A DNA stretch of 45,568 nucleotides, from the NCBI GenBank assembly GCA_012517355.1, contig JAAYVD010000051.1, positions 1 through 45,568 of the forward strand, given 5' to 3'. A program made the position numbers and the translations under genes. Below the pieces are notes generated by a model that saw only the letters and a list, made by a program, of their open reading frames with translations, was not told the origin of the DNA and did not search any database. This document shows, piece after piece, positions 25,018 through 33,110 of this stretch. The stretch's first letter is position 1, and every line of letters starts with the position of its first letter. The DNA is from Candidatus Rifleibacteriota bacterium. Lineage in GTDB: Bacteria; Muiribacteriota; Ozemobacteria; Ozemobacterales; Ozemobacteraceae.

Positions 25018-27263
25018 GGCAGATTGACGGGGTTGGGATCGGTGCTGATGCCCAGGACCTCGGCCCGGGCGGGTTGGCCGGGCAGGATCGCCAGGCGCGG
25101 TTGGTATTCGACGACGACCGGGTGTTTGAGCGAGTCCTTGTCCAGTCGTTTCATGGCGAGGGAACCCCGGATGGTCGTCACCCGGTCGTCCATTCCCCGG
25201 ATCCGGATCTGGCCGTTGGCCACCAGGACCACGTCCAGGGGCTGCTGACCGGCCTGGATCTCGATGTCCCCATCCAGGGCCACGAGGGTCAGGAAGCGGT
25301 TCCGGTCGCGGCCTTCCTCGTGCCTGGTCCTGATCTCCCCGTTGACCACGATGTCGCCGTGGTCGAGGACGATCCCGCCGTCGCTGAGCAGGAACAGAGG
25401 ACGATCGAACCGGACGACGCTCCGGCCCGTGGGGGCCGCGGACGGACCCGTTCCTGCCGAGCCGGTCAGCATGACCCACCCCCGCAGGTCGAGCTTGTCC
25501 TCGTGGCGGAGGAGGCCTTTGCGTTTCAGAACCTTCAGCAGGTCCTCCTCCTCCCCCGCGAGATCGATCTTCCAGGCTTCCCGACCGCCCGGGATGCCCA
25601 TGTCCCTGAGATAGGCCGCGACCTCGGGGAGAGACCCCTCACCGGAGGATTCCCCCCGGGGGAGGAGGACGCGCAGCTGGGAGGGCGGGTCACGCCCGGG
25701 AAGCCAGTTCTCCCGCTGGACGAGATTCTGGAGAGCCTGGTCATACCGGGGGTCGGGCTTGCCGGGGTCGGCCAGGAAGCCGAGTGCCCGGTTGTATCCG
25801 AAGAAACTGCCGGTGCTGGCATACGTCCGGTTGAACACCTTGCAGGAGGAAGGGGCCCGGTGACCGAAGAGGGTCTGGGCCAAGGTGGCGATGCAGGGAA
25901 GCCCCCAGTTGGCGGCATCCTCGGGAAAGTCGGAGATGCAGTCCTGCCAGACGGCGGACGGGGTTTCCCTGACCTGGAACAGGACCTCGTTGGGGACGTC
26001 GGGGTTCTCGACGGCGACGCAGGCCTTGAGAGCGTAGGCCACGCCGGAAACCCGGCCAAAGACGAGGGTCGGGGAAGGGCCTCCCTTGTCGGTTCCGAAC
26101 AGCCGGAAGCAGGAGCTCCGGTTGAAGAGGCGTTCCTGGCGTCCCAGGGTGATGGCCGTCCGCCACCAGTCCTCCTCGTTTCCCGGGGGTGAGTCCCAAT
26201 CCTGGATTCCCTTCTCCCATGACTGGAACTGGAGGCCGAAATCCTCGCCATGGGTCACCCAACCGTTCCAGTCGTTCCCATCCCGTTCCTCGAACAGGTG
26301 GAAGGCTTCCCCATATCTTCCCTGCCGGCTCTCGCCACGGGAAAGGTTCAGGAGGGAGTCCTTCCCTCCCAGGTAAACGAACCCGATGGGGTCAGCCACC
26401 AGGTGGTCCAGGGTGATCCGCGAGCCCGACAGCCGAACCCCGTTGTCGAGTACCAGGGGAACGAATTCGGAAGACGGCAGGATCTCCCCGTCGGCGTTGT
26501 TGCGGACGAGGTTGAACCGGAACTCGTCGACATCGGTGTCCTGGGCGAAAGCCCCCTCCCCGAGGAACAGGTCGAACTTGGAAAGCCTGGGCACGACCGC
26601 GGCAGCCACCTTGACGGCGAAGGCAAAATGGAAATCCTCGGTGATGTCCCGGAAGGTGCTGGTGACCGTGACCCGGAGGAAACCCGCCTTCTCGCCCGGG
26701 AGCAACCCGTTGTGCAGCGGGCGAAAATCGGCCTTCCCAACCGAATACTGCACCTGGTAGTCCAGGCGCCCCTGGGCCCGGAGGCAATTCTCGAGGGGTT
26801 CCAGGACCGGCCGGAGGTGCAGGTCGGCGGGGGATGGTGGCTCGTCCGGACCGTCGTCATCCGGTTCGGGTGGGGTCTGTCGGAAGGGTGGCGGTGGAGT
26901 GCCGAGGTCCAGGGACCAGGTCTGGGACTCGGGGAAACGGTCGAGGTCCCGGGTCAGGATCTCCTTCAGGGTTCCCCGATCCGCTGGCGATCGCCAGTGC
27001 AGTTCGAAAAAGTGCAGACGGTGGGCGGCCACCGTGGCCACTCCCCGGGCGAAAGAGCGGAGCAGACCGCGTTCCCACTCGTTGTGCAGGCGGCCCCGGA
27101 CGGCCAGCACCGATCGATGGAACCAGAGACCGCCGAGGATCAGCGCGAGGAGGATCATCGCCACCAGGGGAACGAACACTCCCCGCCGCGTGGCCGGCCC
27201 GGCAGGCAATCTCCCGAGGCGGGAAAGCCATGACTGGACGCCATCCCGAGGCCGGGCGGTCAT
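25014..27263 (-). CDS. Large PilX/GspK-like pseudopilin (operon II)
   Basis: 749 residues from the ATG at 27263. After a 25-residue basic leader (MTARPRDGVQSW...PATRRG) comes the helix VFVPLVAMILLALILGGLWF, with Gly before the helix and no Glu at +5, as in PilX/GspK. The next part, up to about 160, is helical. The bulk is mixed with an acidic, Pro-rich insert (TPPEPDDDGPDEPPSP). The last 150 residues show repeated beta-turn units (LFLLSDGGIVLDHGDIVVNG, TLVALDGDIEIQAG, VVLVANGQIRIRG), like a solenoid. Its size and plan mirror the gene at 15073-17724, which suggests an old duplication. It starts 4 bases after the OmpA-like gene. Confidence 0.82.
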   Translation of the reverse strand: MTARPRDGVQSWLSRLGRLPAGPATRRGVFVPLVAMILLALILGGLWFHRSVLAVRGRLHNEWERGLLRSFARGVATVAAHRLHFFELHWRSPADRGTLKEILTRDLDRFPESQTWSLDLGTPPPPFRQTPPEPDDDGPDEPPSPADLHLRPVLEPLENCLRAQGRLDYQVQYSVGKADFRPLHNGLLPGEKAGFLRVTVTSTFRDITEDFHFAFAVKVAAAVVPRLSKFDLFLGEGAFAQDTDVDEFRFNLVRNNADGEILPSSEFVPLVLDNGVRLSGSRITLDHLVADPIGFVYLGGKDSLLNLSRGESRQGRYGEAFHLFEERDGNDWNGWVTHGEDFGLQFQSWEKGIQDWDSPPGNEEDWWRTAITLGRQERLFNRSSCFRLFGTDKGGPSPTLVFGRVSGVAYALKACVAVENPDVPNEVLFQVRETPSAVWQDCISDFPEDAANWGLPCIATLAQTLFGHRAPSSCKVFNRTYASTGSFFGYNRALGFLADPGKPDPRYDQALQNLVQRENWLPGRDPPSQLRVLLPRGESSGEGSLPEVAAYLRDMGIPGGREAWKIDLAGEEEDLLKVLKRKGLLRHEDKLDLRGWVMLTGSAGTGPSAAPTGRSVVRFDRPLFLLSDGGIVLDHGDIVVNGEIRTRHEEGRDRNRFLTLVALDGDIEIQAGQQPLDVVLVANGQIRIRGMDDRVTTIRGSLAMKRLDKDSLKHPVVVEYQPRLAILPGQPARAEVLGISTDPNPVNLP

Positions 27264-27267
27264 CGTC

Positions 27268-28200
27268 TCATTGGTCCTTGACGATCTCGATCCGGGAAAT
27301 CCTGCCCATTCCAGGGTCGGCCTCGGCCAACGCCAAGGGCTGGGTCGCCCCGTGCCCGACCGCCTGCAGGCGGGGCGCGGGGATCCCGAACTTGACCAGC
27401 CAGTCCTTGATTGCCTGGGCACGTTCCAGGGACAGCCGTTGGGCCGCCTCGGCGCCGGCGGCGGCTTCGGCGTGGCCATGGATGGCCAGCCGCAAGCCGG
27501 GGCGATCGAACAGCAGTTCCAGGAGGCGGTAGAGGAAGGGCTTCGCTCTCGGTCCCAGGGTGGCCTGATCGGCAGGGAAAGGCACGAAGAGGACCACCCG
27601 GCGCTCGGCCTCCAGCCGTGCGCCCAGGGCGGAGGGGCCCGGCCGTGGGGGGGCCAGGGGATCGTCCCTTCCCCCCGGGGCCACGGTTGCCGGTGCCGCC
27701 GGGGCGACGGGCTTGCCGGCCAGGCCCCGGGGAGCTTTCCGCAGGCTGGCCACCAGGCGCGGATGATGGATAGCGGCTACCTCGCGGGAAATCTGCCGGA
27801 AGGGGTCCTGGTTTTGTCGCTGGCGTTCCGCGGCCCGTCGCAGGACGGTGGCCAGGGGGACTCCCGGGGCGCTTCCCAGGCGAAACGCCCGGCAACCCCG
27901 CCCCACCAGGTTGAGATAGGAGATCTCGTCGATCCCGCCGGGCCGTTCCGGCGGTCCGAGCACGTAGACGTCGGCGCCGTCGGGAACCTGTTCGGGGCGG
28001 ATGACGAATCTTCCGGCCAACCCAGCCTGGCGAGCGACTTCCGCATCCTGGCCGACTCCGAGGATGAATGGCCCGGCCCCCTGGGCAGAGCTGCTCCTCT
28101 CCACGGCCATCAGCCCAAGGAGCATAGCCACCAGGATACCCACCCGGATGCCCGAAGCTCGGGACTTTTTGAACGACCAGGCGACAGGGGCATGGCACAT
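27268..28200 (-). CDS. Exported protein with C-terminal OmpA-like domain, first gene of operon II
   Basis: 310 residues. The ATG at 28200 is fixed by AAGGAGG 10 bases upstream. A hydrophobic N-terminal segment (IRVGILVAMLLGLMAV) precedes a middle region of unknown fold (FVIRPEQVPDGADVYVLG, FRQISREVAAIHHPRLVAS). The last 120 residues resemble an OmpA C-terminal domain: VVLFVPFPADQATLGPRAK, LRLAIHGHAEAAAGAE, QRLSLERAQAIKDWLVKFGI, RLQAVGHGATQPLA. The usual peptidoglycan-binding Asp and Arg positions are only partly recognisable (LSLERAQ, RISRIEIV), so wall binding is not assured. In this operon it may tie the pseudopilus machinery to the wall. Confidence 0.8.
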   Translation of the reverse strand: MCHAPVAWSFKKSRASGIRVGILVAMLLGLMAVERSSSAQGAGPFILGVGQDAEVARQAGLAGRFVIRPEQVPDGADVYVLGPPERPGGIDEISYLNLVGRGCRAFRLGSAPGVPLATVLRRAAERQRQNQDPFRQISREVAAIHHPRLVASLRKAPRGLAGKPVAPAAPATVAPGGRDDPLAPPRPGPSALGARLEAERRVVLFVPFPADQATLGPRAKPFLYRLLELLFDRPGLRLAIHGHAEAAAGAEAAQRLSLERAQAIKDWLVKFGIPAPRLQAVGHGATQPLALAEADPGMGRISRIEIVKDQ

Positions 28201-28269
28201 TTCCCGGTTTCCTCCTTCCGAGGCTTCTTCCCTTCCAAAACACAGGGGGCCAGGATTCAGGACGGTGGC

Positions 28270-28299
28270 AGTATACCCGAGGGCGAGGGAGGAATCCAA
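28270..28299 (-). promoter_or_regulatory. Promoter of pseudopilin operon II
   Basis: On the minus strand: TTGGAT (28299-28294), an 18-base spacer, then TATACT (28275-28270). Transcription near 28263 gives a leader of about 63 bases. Five genes down to the ECF sigma gene at 23454 should be on this message. Confidence 0.55.
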
Positions 28300-28474
28300 C
28301 GCGGGCTGGAGCGGAACCATCCGCGCGGTGGACGGTCGTCGCGGGATGGCCGCGGGCCCGGAGCCTGATCCAAAACAAGGTTCGCCCATCTCCCCTGGAT
28401 GGTTACAGATCTCTTCTCTCACCGGGAGGCATCATCCCTTCTATGGGTCCAGGATTCGCCGACCAGGGAGGAAG

Positions 28475-28503
28475 TTGCCTCCCTGGGACCTTCGGGGTAC
28501 CCT
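28475..28503 (+). promoter_or_regulatory. Promoter of the CULT-domain gene
   Basis: TTGCCT (28475-28480), 17 bases, TACCCT (28498-28503). Transcription is expected near 28510. The 363 bases from 28201 to 28563 hold this promoter, the divergent one at 28270-28299, and no other feature I can support. Confidence 0.45.
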
Positions 28504-28563
28504 TGGGGAGAGGTGGTGATCGGATTGAGAGAGAAGAGGAACGTCCACCGGCCGGGCTGGACA

Positions 28564-28989
28564 ATGCCAGGGTCCCACCGCGGGCGGCGGCCCGGCCAGG
28601 ATAGGAAGACCCAGACCCGGGGGGCCCCCGACCCCCGGCTGATCGACGGCGAGGATTTCCCGGCGCGGCTCTTCTGTGCGCGTTGCCATGCCTTCATCAC
28701 CGCCACCGCGCACCAGATGGAGATGAACGGCCGCCATCGCCACGTCTTCGACAATCCCGTGGGGCTCATCTTCGAGATCGGGTGTTTCCGCGAAGCCCCC
28801 GGGTGCCAGGTGGACGGCGACCCGCCCACGCTGGAGTTCACCTGGTTTCCCGGGTTCGGCTGGCAGATCTGCTGGTGCCGGGGGTGCCTGGAGCACGTCG
28901 GCTGGAAGTTCACGGGCGGGGAGCCGGCCTCTTTCTTCGGGCTGATCCTCGACAAGCTGGTGCGCGAAAAGTCCCCTGACCCGTCCTGA
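28564..28989 (+). CDS. Bacterial cereblon-like CULT-domain protein
   Basis: 141 residues from the ATG at 28564. GTG at 28516 is an alternative that would add 16 residues. The protein is essentially one CULT domain, the ligand-binding domain of eukaryotic cereblon. Zinc ligands are C38-x2-C41 (CARC) and C105-x2-C108 (CRGC). The aromatic cage is W94 and W100 in TWFPGFGW, and W114 with F116 in HVGWKF. These correspond to human W380, W386, W400 and F402 (WFPGYAW, HIGWKF). N64 (FDNPVG) fits the conserved Asn. The end, ASFFGLILDKL, is also typical. Small bacterial CULT proteins such as that of Magnetospirillum bind uridine and thalidomide-type imides in vitro; the natural ligand is unknown. No Lon-like domain is attached. 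Confidence 0.92.
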   Translation: MPGSHRGRRPGQDRKTQTRGAPDPRLIDGEDFPARLFCARCHAFITATAHQMEMNGRHRHVFDNPVGLIFEIGCFREAPGCQVDGDPPTLEFTWFPGFGWQICWCRGCLEHVGWKFTGGEPASFFGLILDKLVREKSPDPS

Positions 28990-29075
28990 CCGGCTCCCGA
29001 AGCACTTCCCTCCCGCGGGAACCTTGCGGCGGAGCCGGCACCACCGACCAGGGGGACAAAACAGGGAGGTTGCCA

Positions 29076-29618
29076 ATGCCCTTGTGGGATGAGGACCGGA
29101 TCCCTTTCACCCAGGAGAAGTTCGCTGCTGCGCTCGAACGGTGCCGGACCGGCGGTGTCTCCACCGGTCTGCGGTCGCTGCTGGAGACCCTCCATCAGGA
29201 CCGGATGCCCTGGCGGGAACTGCGGCCGGTGCTGGACCGGTTCCTGGAAGACCTCGCCAGGGGAGATCCCCGCCGGCGGAACGAGCTGTTCGACCTGGGG
29301 TTGCAGGAGATGCGGACCCTGGCCCGGCAGGCTCTGGGCGAGGCCGGGGATGCCCTCGACCGGCTGGTCGGCCCCGAACCTCGGCCCCATGCGGCCCAGA
29401 AGGTGGCCATCGCCCGGCTCACCTGGTTCCTGGCCATCTCCTCCCCGGACTTCCGGTTGGCGCACGAAGGCGACGACCGGTGGGCCATCCTCGAGAGATA
29501 TGGGGATGGATACGAGTTCCACGGGCTGGTGATCGTGAAGATGCCCGCCCCGACCGCCGGCGCCTGGACCTGGGGAGTGGTGCGGCAGCGGGAAACCCGT
29601 CTCTGGGAGGACTTTTGA
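29076..29618 (+). CDS. Unknown soluble protein downstream of the CULT gene
   Basis: 180 residues. The ATG at 29076 has AGGGAGG 7 bases upstream, better than an in-frame TTG at 29070. The sequence is charged, with no signal or membrane segment. The first 100 residues look helical (EKFAAALERCRTGGVSTGLR, LRPVLDRFLEDLARGDPRR). The rest looks mixed and is Trp-rich (TWFLAISSPDFRLAHEGDD, AWTWGVVRQRETRLWEDF). I do not recognise a family. It follows the CULT gene by 86 bases in the same direction. That gap contains CCGGCTCC and GGAGCCGG as a long-loop inverted repeat, which might end or attenuate the first transcript. Confidence 0.7.
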   Translation: MPLWDEDRIPFTQEKFAAALERCRTGGVSTGLRSLLETLHQDRMPWRELRPVLDRFLEDLARGDPRRRNELFDLGLQEMRTLARQALGEAGDALDRLVGPEPRPHAAQKVAIARLTWFLAISSPDFRLAHEGDDRWAILERYGDGYEFHGLVIVKMPAPTAGAWTWGVVRQRETRLWEDF

Positions 29619-29774
29619 GGGATTCCAGCCAGCCGACTGACGGGATGCTGGGAGAACCACGGATGAAACCAGGTCGACACGGACCGAGAGGAAACCACCG
29701 GATCGTCCGGCCTCGGATATCCATCGTCGACAGGCCGGAATGTCCCTTTTGACGGGGGCTTCGGAGACGGAGGA

Positions 29775-29803
29775 TTGCCCGGGAGGGTGGGAAGCCCTAC
29801 AAT
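29775..29803 (+). promoter_or_regulatory. Promoter of the HEAT-PilT gene
   Basis: TTGCCC (29775-29780), a 17-base spacer, then TACAAT (29798-29803). Transcription near 29810 leaves a leader of about 80 bases before the ATG at 29891. Confidence 0.5.
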
Positions 29804-29890
29804 GGGGCGGGAGGCCGGGTGCAGGGAAGGGCGGTTTCGGGGGTGGCTCGGAGCCGGTTCCCTGGGAATCTCCGGCCGGGAGGGTGTGCC

Positions 29891-32689
29891 ATGCCGCCGG
29901 TGTCTTCGGCCGACCTGTTCGCCAATCTGCAGCGGGCGTTCCAGCTCGACGACGCGCGCCTGATCACCGCCCTGCTCGACCGGGCGGGGGGCGTCGACGA
30001 CGAGCAGTTCCTGCTGTTTCTGCTCTACAAGGGCCTCGCCCATGCCGACGCCGAGGTTCAGCAGAAGAGCGCCACGCTCCTGCAGGACCACCTCGACCGG
30101 CTGGAGGAGCCGCTGAGGGCGCTGCTCAACCACCCGGCGGAAAACGTCCGGTTCTGGGCGCTGTCTCTGCTCGGCCATGCCGGCAAGGTTCCCGCCCCGG
30201 AGCTGGCCGAGGTGTTCAACCGCAACGAGAAGGACGAGACCAAGGTCCTGGCGGCCGACCTGCTGTTCGCGGGGGCGGAACGGCCGGAGACCCTCGAGCT
30301 GCTGATCCGGCACCTGGGCAACCCCAGCTGGGCGCTGCGCCGCCACCTGAACAAGAAGCTGCTGCCCCTCGGCGAGAAGCTGGTGCCGGCCATCCGCACC
30401 GTATTCGCCCGCGGGAACCTGCACGAGAAATACTGGGCGCTCAAGCTGTTGATAGATCTGTCGGGGCCGAAAGCGATGCGGCACATCCGGAAATTCCTGG
30501 CCACCAAGGACCCCACGGTCAAGCTGTACGCGATCGCCGCGCTCGAGTTCGTCCCCGGTTCCGAGGCGCTGGGCTTTTTGTTCTCGGCGCTGCAGGAGGA
30601 TTCGCCCGTCATGCGCTACCAGGCCGCGCGCGTCTTCGCCGGCAAGGGGGAAGACGCGCTGCGCGAGGCGGTGCGGCTCATCGGCGAGAAGGGGCCGGAA
30701 CTGAAGGACGAGCTGAACATCCTGACCGGGCGGATCCTCGGGGCGCGCAGCCGGCAGTATTTCCAGCCGCAGCTGGCCAGCGCCGATCCCGACGACCGCT
30801 TCTACGCCCTGCGGGCCATCGGGCAGGACCCCGACCTCGAGGGGGTGCGGCTGCTGGTGCGGGCCTTCCGCGACCCGGTCTGGATCATCCGGCGGCTCGC
30901 CTCGGACCTGCTGTCGAACCACATCCCTCTGGCCCGTGAGGAGCTGATCGCCGCCCTCAACGACCCATCCTACGACACCATCTTCTGGGCGACCAAGACG
31001 CTGGGGGCGGGGAAGGACCCGGCCGCCTCGCGGCCGCTGCTGACGCTGGTCGACCACCATCCGAACCCGAACGTGCGGGTGTGCGCGGTAAAGGCGCTGT
31101 GCGAGCTCGACATCGAGTATGTGGCCGAGCTGCTGATCCTCAATTTCCGCGACGCCCCGCTGTCGGTGCGGACGGCGATCGCCGAGGGGCTGGCCCGGAT
31201 GAGCCGGCTGAAGGTGCTGAAATACCTGGTGATCTACCTGTTCGACCGCGACAAGTCGGTCTCGTTCTGGTGCGAGAAGACCCTCAAGACCCTGCAATAT
31301 CCCGCCCTGTCGAGCCTGCTGGGCCTGCTGGTGACGCTCGACGCGGTGCAGCAGGAGAAGTTCATCTCCTACCTGCACCACCTCAAACCGGAACAGCTGC
31401 ACCAGATCCTGCAGCGCGAGAAGGTGACGCTGGCCGACTTCGACCCCGACCAGCTGCCGCCGGAGGAATACGTGCTGGTGCCGCTGGCGCAGTATCGCAC
31501 CCTCGACGACCTGCTGGCGCAGCTGAAGGAACAGAAGGGCTCCGACCTGCACCTCAACGTCGGCCTGCCGCCCATGTTCCGCGTGCACGGCGACCTGACG
31601 CGCACCAACCTTCCCCCCCTCACCGAGGAGCGGGTCTCGCAGCTCATCCTGTCGATCTTCAACGAGGAGCAGCTGGCGCGGTTCAAGGAACGGTGGGAGA
31701 TCGACTTCTCCTACGAGGTGAAGCACGTCGGCCGGTTCCGGGCCAACATCTTCCGGCAGCGGCAGGGCATCAGCGGGGTGTTCCGGCTGATCCCGACGCA
31801 GATCCCGACCTTCGAGGAACTGGGGCTGCAGCGGCCGGTCTTCGAGGCGTTGTGCGAGAACCGCAACGGGCTGATCCTGGTCACCGGGCCGACCGGCTCG
31901 GGAAAGTCGACCACCATGGCGGTGATGGTCGACTACATCAACAAGTCCCGGCACGAGCACATCCTGACCATCGAGGATCCCATCGAGTTCGTGCACCAAC
32001 ACAAGCGGTGCAGCATCAACCAGCGCGAGCTGGGCACCCACACGCATTCGTTCGCCGACGCCCTGCGCTCTTCGCTGCGTGAGGACCCGGACGTCATCCT
32101 GGTCGGCGAGATGCGCGACCCCGAAACGATCAAGCTGGCGCTGACCGCCTCGGAGACCGGCCACCTGGTCTTCTCGACGCTGCACACCATCAATGCCAGC
32201 GAGAGCATCAACCGCATCATCGGGGCCTTCCCCGCCGACCACCAGGACCAGGTGCGCCTCGAGCTGGCGGGGGTGTTGCGGGCCATCGTCTCGCAGAAGC
32301 TGCTGCCGCGGTGTGACCGGCGCGGCCGGGTGCTGGCCTACGAGATGCTGGTGGTCAACATCGCGGTGCGGAACCTGATGAAGGAGGCCAAGACCGAGCA
32401 GATCCTGTCGATCATGCAGACGGCGGCCGGCGAGCACATGCAGACCATGGACCAGGCGCTGGCCCGGCTGGCGGTCAACGAGATCTGCAGCGTGGAAGCG
32501 GTCATGCCGCACGTGGTCGACAAGAAGTCGTTCGCCCAGTTGATGCAGGGAATGGCCCCCAAGCCGGTGCCCGGGGGCAAGGCCGCCGCCGCGCCCGTCG
32601 GCAAGCCTGCCCCGGGGCCGGGGCGGGAGGTGGGGGCCGGCCCGGCGGGTCCGGGGCCGGCTGCGCCGAAACGGCCGGTGAAGGGATGA
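29891..32689 (+). CDS. pilT: HEAT-repeat/PilT fusion: type IV pilus retraction ATPase
   Basis: 932 residues. Residues 1 to about 530 are HEAT-like repeats (LRALLNHPAENVRFWALSLL, ETLELLIRHLGNPSWALRR, ALREAVRLIGEKG, VRVCAVKALCELDIEYVAEL). Residues from about 550 to 890 are a complete PilT. DLLAQLKEQKGSDLHLNVG is the N-terminal PAS-like part. GPTGSGKSTT (about 666-675) is the Walker A. HILTIEDPIEFVH, VILVGEMRDPETI (Walker B) and GHLVFSTLHT (His box) follow. VNIAVRNLMKEAKTEQI is the C-terminal PilT-specific motif. The tail is Pro/Ala-rich. PilT usually has about 350 residues, so the 530-residue repeat domain is the oddity. GGGAGGG lies 6 bases before the ATG at 29891. PilT drives pilus retraction from the cytoplasmic face of the inner membrane. 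Confidence 0.92.
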   Translation: MPPVSSADLFANLQRAFQLDDARLITALLDRAGGVDDEQFLLFLLYKGLAHADAEVQQKSATLLQDHLDRLEEPLRALLNHPAENVRFWALSLLGHAGKVPAPELAEVFNRNEKDETKVLAADLLFAGAERPETLELLIRHLGNPSWALRRHLNKKLLPLGEKLVPAIRTVFARGNLHEKYWALKLLIDLSGPKAMRHIRKFLATKDPTVKLYAIAALEFVPGSEALGFLFSALQEDSPVMRYQAARVFAGKGEDALREAVRLIGEKGPELKDELNILTGRILGARSRQYFQPQLASADPDDRFYALRAIGQDPDLEGVRLLVRAFRDPVWIIRRLASDLLSNHIPLAREELIAALNDPSYDTIFWATKTLGAGKDPAASRPLLTLVDHHPNPNVRVCAVKALCELDIEYVAELLILNFRDAPLSVRTAIAEGLARMSRLKVLKYLVIYLFDRDKSVSFWCEKTLKTLQYPALSSLLGLLVTLDAVQQEKFISYLHHLKPEQLHQILQREKVTLADFDPDQLPPEEYVLVPLAQYRTLDDLLAQLKEQKGSDLHLNVGLPPMFRVHGDLTRTNLPPLTEERVSQLILSIFNEEQLARFKERWEIDFSYEVKHVGRFRANIFRQRQGISGVFRLIPTQIPTFEELGLQRPVFEALCENRNGLILVTGPTGSGKSTTMAVMVDYINKSRHEHILTIEDPIEFVHQHKRCSINQRELGTHTHSFADALRSSLREDPDVILVGEMRDPETIKLALTASETGHLVFSTLHTINASESINRIIGAFPADHQDQVRLELAGVLRAIVSQKLLPRCDRRGRVLAYEMLVVNIAVRNLMKEAKTEQILSIMQTAAGEHMQTMDQALARLAVNEICSVEAVMPHVVDKKSFAQLMQGMAPKPVPGGKAAAAPVGKPAPGPGREVGAGPAGPGPAAPKRPVKG

Positions 32690-33014
32690 CCCCACGTCTC
32701 CAGGCCGCCCCGACGTTCGCGACCCTGTCCTGGATGGCTGGGAAGGCGGAACCCGCCGGCGGGCGTCCCGGTTGCCGGTTTGCCCAAGCCAGTGGGCGGT
32801 GGATGGGAACCGGGGCCCATGGGCACCCGCCCCCTGGCGGTCCAGGCCGGTGTGGCCGGATGATTGCCCCCGTACCGCCCCGGCAGGGGTTGGAAACCTC
32901 TCCCGATCTGACCCGCTCGGGGGCATCGCGGAGAGGTTCGGCGACTGGGATTGCCGGGGTCCGGGCGGGCAAGGGGGCCGGCCGCGTTGCCGGAAACACC
33001 GGCCGCGTCTGGAC

Positions 33015-33073
33015 GGGAGGACCGACGGGAGGACCGCAAGGAGGACCGATGGGAGGACTGATGGGAGGCGTGG
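33015..33073 (+). repeat. Tandem repeat, 12-base unit, about 4.5 to 5 copies
   Basis: Units of GGGAGGACCGAt start at 33015, 33027, 33039, 33051 and 33063, with one or two changes each and a partial last copy. Each unit carries GGAGG, so the message in front of the DUF1460 gene holds a row of ribosome-site-like motifs. The unit length is a multiple of three. The rest of the 421-base gap (32690-33110) shows no gene or promoter that I trust. Confidence 0.75.
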
Positions 33074-33110
33074 AACCAAATCCGGGCAAGGAACACGGAG
33101 GACGCAGGAC

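Noticed and set aside
33015-33073. CRISPR-like array
   Set aside because: Units are 12 bases and directly adjacent, with no spacers; no cas gene is nearby.
32772-33110. Extension of the DUF1460 frame through the 12-base repeat (Gly-Arg-Thr-Asp-like repeats)
   Set aside because: A start there would bury the signal peptide that begins at 33111, and 33111 has its own GGAGG.
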